Source: a virus. Taken from it: DNA of 64,000 bases. The stretch covers positions 1-64,000 of IMG/VR virus record IMGVR_UViG_3300042507_003741, one strand, 5' to 3'. The notes under the pieces are model-generated. The model was given only the letters and a program-made list of their open reading frames with translations. It ran no database searches and had not been told where the DNA came from. Positions 48,247 through 56,598 of the stretch are shown in pieces. How positions within the stretch are numbered: position 1 is the stretch's first letter; each line of letters begins with the position of its first letter. Made by a program: the position numbers and the translations under genes.

Positions 48247-50271
48247 TCACGGCTGCATCTCGGGCGGCACCTGCGGGGGCGGACCTTCTGGCATCGGTGG
48301 CGGCTGATCGGGTGCGGCACCCTCTGGGCCAGCAGGCGGACCTGGAGGCATTCCAGGAGGGCCGGGAGGAGGAGGCGGTGGCGGCGGAGGCGGAAGCAGG
48401 TACGGCTTGGCGTCGATGTCCAGGCTGTCGGCCCAGTCAGAAATCAAGGCGTTCAGCGGATCCACCATCCCCATCGGAACCAGCCCTTGCAGGATCGGGC
48501 CAAGCGTCTGGAGTGCCGCCTGCATCTGCTCGACGCGGGTGGCCTTGTTGGGCTTGCGGGCTGACCCCGCCTCTACCCGGTACTCAAACTCACGGGCCAC
48601 CGTCGCCGGGTCCATGCTGGCGATGTGCTGGCCCCATGCGGCAGCCCCCAGCGGACCGACGATGGACTCCACGTCCTGCGGCCGGAGCAGCCACCGGGCT
48701 GCCAGCGCCTCGCGGCGGGCCAGAAGGCTCATGGAGTCCTCCAGTCGATTCGCCATGTCGTCCGGACGAACAGACAGTTGCTCCGCCTTCACGTTGGCCT
48801 CTGTGGCACTCCGTATCTGGCTCGACGACATAGCGTACGCGAGTTCGGTGAGGCCAACGCGCTTGTCGAACTGCTGGGCAACAGCGTCCACGATACGCCA
48901 CAACTCCGGCGACACCTCCGGCAACTGGAACACCGAGATGAGGTCGTTGACGCTCCGTCCAAGCGTCTCGCTGATCTCCACGACCTTGAAGCCCTTTTCG
49001 GACTGCGACAGGATTTGATCCTTGATGTCCTGGTCCGCAGCCTTGCTCACGCCAAGCAGCGTCTCGCAACTAGTGGCGACACGCTGGGCGATGAACGACA
49101 TCGCGAAGTTCAAGAACCGCAGTTCGCCGATGCCCGGCTTGATGTGGCTGATCGGCCACACGTAGCCCGGTTTGCGGTGGAAGTCGAGGGCCACGAACGG
49201 CCAGCCATTGGCCTCCGCCCAGAACGGGATCGGCCACTGCACGGCACGGAACAGTCCCGGAGGCATGCCGGTCGCCTCATCGACCTGCTCCTCTAATGCC
49301 GCTGGCGGCATGTTGAGCGGGTGCGGGATGCCCTCGCAGACGACGATGTAGCAGTTGTCGCCTACGGAATCGAACGTGCCGACCAGTTCCTTCGGCATGT
49401 CCTTGAGCCGGTCGCCCAGTCCCGTCTTGCTCCAAATCTTCCAGTAGGTGACCAGTTCGTTGGACTTGCCAGCCTTGCGTCCCTTGTAGGTCTGGTCGTC
49501 CTCCGTGAAGATTTGGTTGTCACCTTCGCCGTCAATCGGCTTGGCGCCGTCCAGGTGGCCCTTGAGTTGGTCGCGATCCAGCCCGTACTGGCGCGCCACC
49601 ACGTCGATTGGGTGCGTGCATCTCCGGGCGCACCATGTGATGTCCTCGATCTCGGTGGCGTCCGGATCGAGAGTGAAGTTGTCCACGCTGTCGGCAAACG
49701 ACCCGATGATGCCGATGTCTGAGCCTGGAATCGTAACCATCTCGGTCCACCACACGCCCATGCCCTTGATGATCGCCTCATCCACGACGCGACGGCTGTG
49801 CGTCTTGAGGTCGAGTTCGTTGGGCGTGTAGTTCAGATACCGCTCCATCAGCAATGCGGCGACCTTGCGGACTTCCGAGCGCTGCATCGTCTCCTGCGCC
49901 GCCTGCTGGTAGGCCATCATGGACTGCTCGTCCGCAACGCCCACGAGTTCCGGAGACACGAACGGGTACTTGGCCGGCGTCACCGTCCGCACCGGGTTGC
50001 GGTGGTAGATGACGCTGCCAAACAACTTCACGGCCTCAAACACGCGATTGACCTGCATGCGAAACGCAGGCGGGGCGATGGTCCGGTTGTAGCCGTACTC
50101 GTGGCGGGCGTAGGTGTCCTTCCAGAACCAGTTGTGCGGCCCGTCGAAGAACGACATGGCCTCCCGGCCGTCCTCCGTGAAAGGACGCTTGTGCTTGAGA
50201 GACAGTTCGATCTTCTTGAGCCACCCATTCGCTAGAGAGCGAAGGGCGTCCTCACCCGTTCTTGGTTCCAC
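48247..50271 (-). CDS. Portal protein
   Basis: About 674 residues from GTG with AAGGAAG seven bases upstream; an upstream TTG start is possible. Portal hallmarks: helical core (EAVKLFGSVIYHRNPVRTVT), AIIKGMGVWWTEMVTIPGSD, and NELVTYWKIWSKTGLG, plus a long helical C-terminal half. The extreme C-terminus is a polyproline tract (PPPPPPPPPPGPPGMPPGPP) uncommon for portals. It follows terminase and a small gene, as in tailed phages. Confidence 0.8.
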   Translation of the reverse strand: MEPRTGEDALRSLANGWLKKIELSLKHKRPFTEDGREAMSFFDGPHNWFWKDTYARHEYGYNRTIAPPAFRMQVNRVFEAVKLFGSVIYHRNPVRTVTPAKYPFVSPELVGVADEQSMMAYQQAAQETMQRSEVRKVAALLMERYLNYTPNELDLKTHSRRVVDEAIIKGMGVWWTEMVTIPGSDIGIIGSFADSVDNFTLDPDATEIEDITWCARRCTHPIDVVARQYGLDRDQLKGHLDGAKPIDGEGDNQIFTEDDQTYKGRKAGKSNELVTYWKIWSKTGLGDRLKDMPKELVGTFDSVGDNCYIVVCEGIPHPLNMPPAALEEQVDEATGMPPGLFRAVQWPIPFWAEANGWPFVALDFHRKPGYVWPISHIKPGIGELRFLNFAMSFIAQRVATSCETLLGVSKAADQDIKDQILSQSEKGFKVVEISETLGRSVNDLISVFQLPEVSPELWRIVDAVAQQFDKRVGLTELAYAMSSSQIRSATEANVKAEQLSVRPDDMANRLEDSMSLLARREALAARWLLRPQDVESIVGPLGAAAWGQHIASMDPATVAREFEYRVEAGSARKPNKATRVEQMQAALQTLGPILQGLVPMGMVDPLNALISDWADSLDIDAKPYLLPPPPPPPPPPGPPGMPPGPPAGPEGAAPDQPPPMPEGPPPQVPPEMQP

Positions 50272-50611
50272 CGTTTTGCTTCCTTGCAAGGGCCACCTGT
50301 TCCGTCAGGCTGGCGATCTGAGCCACGAGGCCGTCCATCTTTCGCATCTGCGCAGACTGCGGCGTGAAGTCCCAGCAGCCCCACTGCCGCCACTCGGAGT
50401 GTTCCTGCAAGCCGGGATCGTCCTTGTGCCGCACGGACGGACGCTCCAGGAAACCTGTGTTCGGAGAGAAGGTGAGGACACTGACCGTCATGACGCCCGG
50501 CCGCTCCACGATCCACCCGAGCGTCGGCTCGTTGCAGTTGAGCGGGTCGTGATACCAGTAGACGCTGTCGCCAACGCGGACCGTCGGAGGACTAAAGGAC
50601 TCGACTTCCAT
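50252..50611 (-). CDS. Hypothetical protein, 119 aa
   Basis: 119 residues with a SH3/RNA-like start (PPTVRVGDSVYWYHDPLNCN) and helical tail (MDGLVAQIASLTEQVALARK) suggesting a coiled coil. It overlaps both the terminase and the portal genes. Function unknown; possibly packaging accessory. Confidence 0.6.
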   Translation of the reverse strand: MEVESFSPPTVRVGDSVYWYHDPLNCNEPTLGWIVERPGVMTVSVLTFSPNTGFLERPSVRHKDDPGLQEHSEWRQWGCWDFTPQSAQMRKMDGLVAQIASLTEQVALARKQNGGTKNG

Positions 50612-52298
50612 ACTTTGCTCCTGACTGTGGGCCTAAGAAGATGAACTCGTCGGAATCGGCTGCGAGACGCTTCTTGCGTTTCCGCATCCAATCGACGTAC
50701 CAAGGATCGGGGCCGACATCGACTTTAGGCTTGTGCCAGCGAGGTCGATAGGCACAGAGGTACTCCAAACACTGGCAGGCATGGACTTCCCCCCGCGTGT
50801 TCGGCTGGTCCGTTACCACGTAGGCTCCGCCCACCAACTGGGTCTTGTGCTTGTACCGCCTGAGTTCCCGCTCCAGGTCGGGGACGGCATTTCGCAGCAC
50901 CCGCAGCATGGGCCTGCCGTCAGGGCGGATGTGCAGGTAGTTCCGGACAGCCGACATGCGGGCCTGCACGTCGTCGCACCCCGCCAGGAAACTGTGCCCC
51001 GTCGTCTCGCTGGACACACCCTGCGACTTGAGTTGCTCGGTGTACAGTTCCACCGGCAGGCGTCCTGAGCCGATCTCGCGAAGCCGGCCGCCGTGCATGT
51101 CGATGATGAAGGCGTAGAAGTTCTGGCCCTTGCACTTCTCCTGCATCTTCTCGCCAAACACGATGGCGTTGCAGTTGCGAATGTAGAGTTGGTCGTAGAT
51201 CAGCAGCATCGACTCGTCAGGCGGCACGGCGGCGAATAGCACCGACGTGACGGCGTGACCAGGGTCGATGGCGGCGTACCGGCACCAATCGTTCGGCACG
51301 GTCAGGTTCTCCAGTTCCGTCCGGTCGTAGCCGTGAACGTGCATGGCGAACGTCGGGTAGCAGAGGATCGAGTCGCTGATGAACTCGCCCTCGCTGCGCA
51401 TCCGCAGCACGTCGTCTCCCAATGCCGCCCAGCCTTCGATGCGCTTCCGCTTCTCGTCGTCCGGGATGTGCGGGTTGTCCAGGAATCGGAGTTGGAACTT
51501 GACGATGGTCGGGTTCTCGACGCCCTCCTCCGCCAACTTGTCGGCCCGCTCGGCGAGCGACTGGAGCGAGTCGTTCCGGCTGTGCGGCATGGCCGACCAC
51601 GCAAATACGCCGCGACGATCCGAGAGGCGGGCCTGCATCTCCGGAACCCACGCATCGCCGTTGTTCACGTCTTCGTCGATGTGGACGCGGTTCGCCTGCC
51701 AGCCCTGCGGCGGCTCTCCTTCCGACGAGAAGAAGTAGAGTTGCCAGCCGTTGGTCAGCGTGCAGGACTGGATGTAGCGAGCGGACTTCAGAATCCACGA
51801 CTTCTTCGCCACCATGCGAGGCGGAATCAGCGGCGGGGCAGGCTTGGCCTCACGCTCACGGGCAGAGTCGGTCGCCGGGTTGAAGGCCCGCCACTCGCCG
51901 GTCTTCTCGTCCTTGATGATCTTGAACGCCCCAGCCATGAACAGCATGGGGTAGACCACAAGGCCGATGTGCTTCCAGTCCTTACCAACGATGGCGAGGA
52001 TGCCGTCCTTCTCGGGGTACTTCCCGTGCGGGTCTTTCCCGCAGACGGCACGGGCGTCCTCCACGAACGTGCAGAGCGACTTGCCGGAGCGGTTGCCGCC
52101 CAGCACGAGCATCTCACTCGACCGGGACTGGTGGACTTCCTCCTGCTTGGGCGTCGGCTGGTAGAGCCGCAATGCCTCGATCCGGCGGCTCGCCAACTCC
52201 GCCTGCATCTCCTTGAGTTCGCTCTGCTGGAACGACCCCAATCGCTTGACGGACGGCAGCGGCGAAATCTGAGGGGGTTTGCGGCGTGACTTCGACAT
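50592..52298 (-). CDS. terL: Terminase large subunit
   Basis: 568 residues from ATG with GGAGG upstream. ATPase domain: Walker A GGNRSGKS at 67-74, Walker B HIDED at 206-210, coupling region GVFAWSAMPHSRND. Nuclease domain: AAIDPGHAVT near 330 and AFIIDMHGGR near 395. It cuts and pumps phage DNA into capsids. It overlaps the upstream gene by 185 bases. Confidence 0.88.
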   Translation of the reverse strand: MSKSRRKPPQISPLPSVKRLGSFQQSELKEMQAELASRRIEALRLYQPTPKQEEVHQSRSSEMLVLGGNRSGKSLCTFVEDARAVCGKDPHGKYPEKDGILAIVGKDWKHIGLVVYPMLFMAGAFKIIKDEKTGEWRAFNPATDSAREREAKPAPPLIPPRMVAKKSWILKSARYIQSCTLTNGWQLYFFSSEGEPPQGWQANRVHIDEDVNNGDAWVPEMQARLSDRRGVFAWSAMPHSRNDSLQSLAERADKLAEEGVENPTIVKFQLRFLDNPHIPDDEKRKRIEGWAALGDDVLRMRSEGEFISDSILCYPTFAMHVHGYDRTELENLTVPNDWCRYAAIDPGHAVTSVLFAAVPPDESMLLIYDQLYIRNCNAIVFGEKMQEKCKGQNFYAFIIDMHGGRLREIGSGRLPVELYTEQLKSQGVSSETTGHSFLAGCDDVQARMSAVRNYLHIRPDGRPMLRVLRNAVPDLERELRRYKHKTQLVGGAYVVTDQPNTRGEVHACQCLEYLCAYRPRWHKPKVDVGPDPWYVDWMRKRKKRLAADSDEFIFLGPQSGAKYGSRVL

Positions 52299-52791
52299 TG
52301 AGGAAACCTCCACCAATACTCATGGCAATGCGGCTGAGACGCTGATCCAACTCGGACTCCAACTCCTCGTCAGACCACTGGGTCAGCGGCTTCTTCGCCC
52401 CGCCCAGTTCGGTGTTCTTCGTGACAAGGCGGACGATGCCCTCCAGCAACTTGGTGCGGTGCGAGCCGCCGGGAGGGGCGTCGAAATACTGCTTGACCAT
52501 CATGGCGGCAAACCCGTTGGACCCGCCGAAATACTCCATCAGCCGCTCCAGGAGTTCGCTGGAGTGCGGGATGTTCTCCCCTCCCCTGCCAGCCGCCTTC
52601 GCGAAAGCGTCGAGGGCACCCTCCTCGATTGCGGCCATGTCCCGCTTCTTCTGCTTCAACTTCTTGCCGCGATTCACCTTCGCACGGCACATGACGCAGC
52701 GGGGATCCCACGACCCATCCTTCTTGACGCGGAAGTGGTTTCTGGAAAGTGGAAAGGACTGGCCGCAGTCGGTGCAGGTCTTGTCGCTCAT
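52114..52791 (-). CDS. Candidate small terminase subunit with zinc-knuckle
   Basis: 225 residues. The N-terminus has C-x-x-C and C-x-x-C pairs (KTCTDCGQSF, RCVMCRAKV), then helical regions (MMVKQYFDAPPGGSHRTKLL). The position upstream of terL is that of terS, but no HTH is certain. The last about 60 residues overlap terL in another frame. The N-terminal zinc module resembles that of the next upstream gene. Confidence 0.55.
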   Translation of the reverse strand: MSDKTCTDCGQSFPLSRNHFRVKKDGSWDPRCVMCRAKVNRGKKLKQKKRDMAAIEEGALDAFAKAAGRGGENIPHSSELLERLMEYFGGSNGFAAMMVKQYFDAPPGGSHRTKLLEGIVRLVTKNTELGGAKKPLTQWSDEELESELDQRLSRIAMSIGGGFLNVEVTPQTPSDFAAAVRQAIGVVPAERTQGDAGGVGEPPDRGIAALPADAQAGGSPPVPVE

Positions 52792-53198
52792 GATGCGGAC
52801 GCTCCTCCCCAGTAGGGCTTGCAGTTACCGCACGCGCAGCGTCCCTCCAGGTACAGGGCGGCATATCGCAGAAGTTGCGGGCTGTCCCGAAAGTGCCCCA
52901 GACCCAAGTTGCATCGGCTGCACAACGCGCCGCGAACACGCCCCGTTGCATGATCGTGGTCGATGGCAAGTTGCATCTTCTGCGTTTCGCCGCAGATGAC
53001 GCACTGCCGCACTGCCCTTGCTTCCATTGCACGCGCAATATCTAGGACGCCCTCCGGAACCCTAGTGGCTTTGCGGTACGCAGACCGGCACTCGCGACAC
53101 CACGAGTCCAGCCCGTTCTTTTTGCGCGAATTGGGAGGGAAGTTGGTGAGGTCGCCGGTTTTTGGGACTCTGCATTTCGTGCAAGTCAGCAATCCCAT
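52788..53198 (-). CDS. Recombination endonuclease VII-like HNH nuclease
   Basis: 136 residues. An N-terminal zinc module (LTCTKCRVPKTGDLTNF ... CRECRSAYRKA) is followed by the endonuclease VII pattern CVICGETQ, AIDHDHATGRVRGALCSRCN and LGLGHFRDSP. Such enzymes resolve branched DNA and can serve packaging. Its stop overlaps the next gene start. Confidence 0.8.
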   Translation of the reverse strand: MGLLTCTKCRVPKTGDLTNFPPNSRKKNGLDSWCRECRSAYRKATRVPEGVLDIARAMEARAVRQCVICGETQKMQLAIDHDHATGRVRGALCSRCNLGLGHFRDSPQLLRYAALYLEGRCACGNCKPYWGGASAS

Positions 53199-53473
53199 GC
53201 TCGCCTCGCTTTAATTAGACGACTGTCAGGGTCTTTTGCTGCCTCCGGAAACATCTTGGCCTGACCTGCGCTGCGGGCACAGAAAGACTTGCGTCTCGCT
53301 TGATCCGCCGCGTCTGGATCGCCTGCCTTGACTGGCGGCTTGAGGTTGGCGTCGTTCTCGCGGTTGTAGGCAGCACGCCCAGCGGCATTCAGACCGCCCT
53401 CTGGGCTTTGCCCTTCCTTGCGAGTCCACGCTGCCGACTTCAGTTTCCGCACCCGGTCGCCATGCTCATCCAT
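53186..53473 (-). CDS. DUF6321-like small protein
   Basis: 95 residues. GGLNAAGRAAYNRENDANLK, then KSFCARSAGQ and DPDSRLIKARRAWDC, resembles a common phage small protein (DUF6321-like) found near terminase genes. Function unknown. Confidence 0.65.
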   Translation of the reverse strand: MDEHGDRVRKLKSAAWTRKEGQSPEGGLNAAGRAAYNRENDANLKPPVKAGDPDAADQARRKSFCARSAGQAKMFPEAAKDPDSRLIKARRAWDC

Positions 53474-53476
53474 GCG

Positions 53477-53659
53477 TCACCTGTCCGCCTGCGGGACCGA
53501 CGAGATCATCGGGGCCATGCCGTCCTTCGGGGCCGGAACGCGACCGGCACCCACCTCCCGCTTGGCCTTGAAGTCCTCCAACTCCGGGAAGTCCAGCAGC
53601 CCCGCCGTGTGCAACTGGGCCATGATCGCCTGCCGGTCAGGCTGATCGAACTGGCTCAT
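53477..53659 (-). CDS. Hypothetical protein, 60 aa
   Basis: 60 residues starting MSQFDQPDRQAIMAQLHTAG; helical with a Pro-rich tail. The longer frame upstream covers the terminator and is rejected. Function unknown. Confidence 0.55.
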   Translation of the reverse strand: MSQFDQPDRQAIMAQLHTAGLLDFPELEDFKAKREVGAGRVPAPKDGMAPMISSVPQADR

Positions 53660-53709
53660 CGGACTAGGTTCATTGGGAAGCGACACTGTCGATACTCCCT
53701 GTACAAAGG

Positions 53710-53753
53710 GCAGGGGCCGCAGGTGGGCGTCCTTCCCCTCCTGCGGCCCCTGC
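53710..53753 (-). terminator. Strong terminator-type hairpin between capsid-side and terminase-side genes
   Basis: Perfect 14-pair inverted repeat GCAGGGGCCGCAGG (53710-53723) and CCTGCGGCCCCTGC (53740-53753), 16-base loop. Minus-strand readout is followed by CCTTTGTAC, a weak U run. It lies downstream of the capsid and decoration genes, so partial termination may set higher capsid mRNA level, as the terminator behind gene 10 does in T7. Confidence 0.65.
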
Positions 53754-53779
53754 AACGTCGCGACGTGAGATGCACCGAA

Positions 53780-54316
53780 TCAGAAGCCAGCGGCCGTGCG
53801 GACCAGAATCCGCCCGGAGGTCGTGGCGCTCGTCGCGATGGCGAAGCCCAGAAGCGGGTTCGTGGACTGGGCCGCCGCCGAGCCGGCCGTCGCCGACAGA
53901 CCGTACGAGGCACCGGCCGCCACGCTGGTCGCCGTCTTGGTGACCGTCGAGGGACCGCGCACCACCAGCCAGAACACCTCGTTGTTGGGCACGCCGGCCG
54001 CCGGGAGGTACTCGTCCACGACGCCCATGAGGGCAGTCGAGGTCGTCGCCAGACCGTCCACTTCGGACAGGATGGCAGCGTCCTTGAACTTGGCGACCGC
54101 ACCCGGCACGAGGGCCGAACCGCTCGTGTTCTTCACGGCGATGCACTCGACCGTCCGGTTGCTCTTGAGAGCGCCGGTCTTCGGGTCTTCATCGCGGAAC
54201 ACCTTGCGGACGCCCACGACGTTGGAGCCGTCGCCGTTCTCGGCCTCGTACAGCGTCACGGTGACGCCAAGCGTCTGGCCGCGAGCAAATCCGGGATCAG
54301 CAGTCAGCGTACTCAT
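53780..54316 (-). CDS. Beta-rich head decoration-like protein
   Basis: 178 residues, beta-rich (GVTVTLYEAENGDGSNVVGV, SALVPGAVAKFKDAAILSEV) and Ala/Thr/Ser-rich C-terminus. Directly downstream of the major capsid gene. A capsid-stabilising or decoration protein is likely; no specific family. Confidence 0.6.
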   Translation of the reverse strand: MSTLTADPGFARGQTLGVTVTLYEAENGDGSNVVGVRKVFRDEDPKTGALKSNRTVECIAVKNTSGSALVPGAVAKFKDAAILSEVDGLATTSTALMGVVDEYLPAAGVPNNEVFWLVVRGPSTVTKTATSVAAGASYGLSATAGSAAAQSTNPLLGFAIATSATTSGRILVRTAAGF

Positions 54317-54352
54317 CTGCGAGGAATCTCCTTCTCTGGTTGCTGGCAGGGG

Positions 54353-55471
54353 TCAGGCGAGGGCCGCGAACTTCACAAAGTTGCGGGGCGACTTCATCTT
54401 GATGTTGGCGAGAACCGACACGGCGTAGCGGTACGCGGAAAGTTCCTCGTTGTAGAACGGTCCCTCCGCTTCCAGCAGGTTGCCGGTCATCACCTTCATC
54501 TCCATGTTGCCGATGGAGAGGGCATAGCCCACGCCCGGCGGCACGGCGTAGTCCGACGCGGTTTCGATGCCGTCGATTTCGACCACATCGCCGAAGCCGT
54601 AGGACTTCAGACCGTTGGTCTTCGACACGATGGCCCGCTCGCGGCTGTCCAGCCGGTTGAGGAACTGGATGTACATCGACCGATCCAGGAGGATCATGTC
54701 GATCTGGTTCTCGCGAGTGTCGTTCCGCTTTGCGTGGTTGACCGACTCGCGGATCGCCTCGATGCACTGATCCTTCCAGGTCGCCGTCGCACCGCCGAAG
54801 GCCGTGCTGGTGTAGTTGCAGACCAGGGGCGACCAGAAGTCGTACTCCGGATCGGCCGGAACGCGGGGCCACGAGCCGGTCGCCAACTGCGATCCAGCGT
54901 ACTGACCCAGGCCCGTCTTCAGACCGGCGTACTCGTCGTTCGGGAAGCCGAAGGGGTCGGCGGGATCCGCCGTCCGCTGGGCACCGGTGGCGACGTTGAC
55001 CGTCCCGTTCACGGCGAACATGGACTCAAGCCCATGCCACCGATTCTCGTTGCCGCTGGCGTACCCGTCGATGAACACCTCCTTGGCGAGATGCTCCTGC
55101 ATCGACTCCGTGAGCCGGTTCGTCATCTTCCCGGCCACGTCGATGAGTTGGGCCTGACCGCGATTCTCCAGCATCTCCCGCTTGGTGATCTGATCGGTGA
55201 CCGAATAGCCCCGATACGGGAGGTTGGCTCGCTGCCAGAGCGCGTGGCGTGCGAAGACTCGCGGCGACTCGCCCGTGTACGTGGACACGGGGATGTTGCG
55301 ATAGCGCACCTGCCAGTCAAAGCCACGACCTCCCTGATTCATGGCGACGTTGCCGTTCGCCTGGAGGGCCGCGAAGACCTTGAACTTGCGGAAGGTCGTC
55401 TGCTCCTCTTCCTTCAGATGGAGGGTCAGAGTAGTTCCGATAGAACGAGCCCAGTCAACGCTTGACGCCAT
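54353..55471 (-). CDS. Major capsid protein
   Basis: 372 residues. Long N-terminal helix region, then VFARHALWQRANLPYRGYSV, a central helix (LTESMQEHLAKEVFIDGYAS) and C-terminal MILLDRSMYIQFLNRL with KSPRNFVKFAALA end. The layout, length and position (after a scaffold-like gene) fit an HK97-fold coat protein. No protease gene is seen, so maturation may not need one. Confidence 0.75.
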   Translation of the reverse strand: MASSVDWARSIGTTLTLHLKEEEQTTFRKFKVFAALQANGNVAMNQGGRGFDWQVRYRNIPVSTYTGESPRVFARHALWQRANLPYRGYSVTDQITKREMLENRGQAQLIDVAGKMTNRLTESMQEHLAKEVFIDGYASGNENRWHGLESMFAVNGTVNVATGAQRTADPADPFGFPNDEYAGLKTGLGQYAGSQLATGSWPRVPADPEYDFWSPLVCNYTSTAFGGATATWKDQCIEAIRESVNHAKRNDTRENQIDMILLDRSMYIQFLNRLDSRERAIVSKTNGLKSYGFGDVVEIDGIETASDYAVPPGVGYALSIGNMEMKVMTGNLLEAEGPFYNEELSAYRYAVSVLANIKMKSPRNFVKFAALA

Positions 55472-55485
55472 GTCGCGTTACCCTT

Positions 55486-56586
55486 TCAGTTGTGGCCGTC
55501 TCGTGCCAGTTGGCGAGCGAGACGCTGCTCAAAGGTCAGAGGTGCTTGCGGTGTTCTCGGGTCGCTTGACCCCGCAGCCCTACTCGGATTGCGAGACGCT
55601 TCCCTTCTAAGAAAATCTATGTCCTTCTCGGCCTGAGTTGCGGCATTGGCCGCTGGCGCCGGCGCAGCAGCGGCGGGCATCGCAGGTGCGTTTTGCTGCG
55701 GTAAAGCAGACTCAAACGCACTTCGCTGCGTGCTCTGCGACTGCATGCCACGCAGTCGATCAAGCAAATCACGCTCGATCATTTTCGTGGCATATTCCCA
55801 CCTCGCCTCTGCACTCTGGATGCCCATGCGAGAGGCTTCTTCGATGTACGTCTGCGCCGCCAAACCTTCGGCGGTGGGCGTCTTCCCGTCCGCCTCGTAC
55901 AGCCAGTCGGCGTTCTCCTTCTCCAGCCCGGAAACGTACTGGTGCTGCTGCACCTCCTGGAACTGGCTCTCCACGATCTGCTGGGCCTGACGCTGGGCGA
56001 TCTCCTGGATCATCGGCCCCAGCGCCTCCTCCGGATTGGTGAGGAACTTCTGGGCGAAGTCGGCCTTGTACTTCTGGTACTCGTACAGGGCGTGCTTGGC
56101 GTCAAGCGGGGCGTCACCGGAAATGACCTCACGCCCGTTCTCGTCTTTCACGAGGTACTGCTTGTACGACTCGCGGACTTCCGGCGGGCTCCACCACTTC
56201 TTCACCGCCTCTGCGGCAGTGGTCTTCTGGAGAGGCTGCTGGGCGGCGGGTTGCTCTCGCTGGGAGGAGAGCCATCGCTCAAAGGGCTCTCGGTTCTGGA
56301 GGTACTGCTGGGCGTATGGGATGTACTGCTGGTACTGCTGGAGGGCTTGAGTTGCGGCTTTCTCCCGCTCCATAGAGGCATAGAGGCGGCGAGCAATCGC
56401 CAAGTCGTCCTGCCCCTGGAACTCATCGAGATTCTTGAAGGCGTCCCAGACCGACTGCTGTGGAGCCGGTGCAGCAGCCGCCGCAGGTGCAGTTTCCGGC
56501 GTCGAGGGGGCACTGGAGGTGCTTTCAGTCGAGGTGTCTGGCGTGGAGTCTACGGATTCGTCAATGACTGCTGATTCGTCGGACAT
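55486..56586 (-). CDS. Scaffold-like protein
   Basis: 366 residues, acidic N-terminus (Ser/Asp/Glu/Thr) then Ala/Pro/Gln rich coiled coils (QQYQQYIPYAQQYLQNREPF) and basic C-terminus (LTFEQRLARQLARDGHN). Immediately upstream of the capsid gene, the scaffolding gene's usual place. Confidence 0.7.
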   Translation of the reverse strand: MSDESAVIDESVDSTPDTSTESTSSAPSTPETAPAAAAAPAPQQSVWDAFKNLDEFQGQDDLAIARRLYASMEREKAATQALQQYQQYIPYAQQYLQNREPFERWLSSQREQPAAQQPLQKTTAAEAVKKWWSPPEVRESYKQYLVKDENGREVISGDAPLDAKHALYEYQKYKADFAQKFLTNPEEALGPMIQEIAQRQAQQIVESQFQEVQQHQYVSGLEKENADWLYEADGKTPTAEGLAAQTYIEEASRMGIQSAEARWEYATKMIERDLLDRLRGMQSQSTQRSAFESALPQQNAPAMPAAAAPAPAANAATQAEKDIDFLRREASRNPSRAAGSSDPRTPQAPLTFEQRLARQLARDGHN

Positions 56587-56598
56587 GATTGCCTTTCT

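Noticed and set aside
53300-55465. 721-aa plus-strand ORF
   Set aside because: Antisense to the capsid, decoration and small genes; shadow frame with skewed composition.
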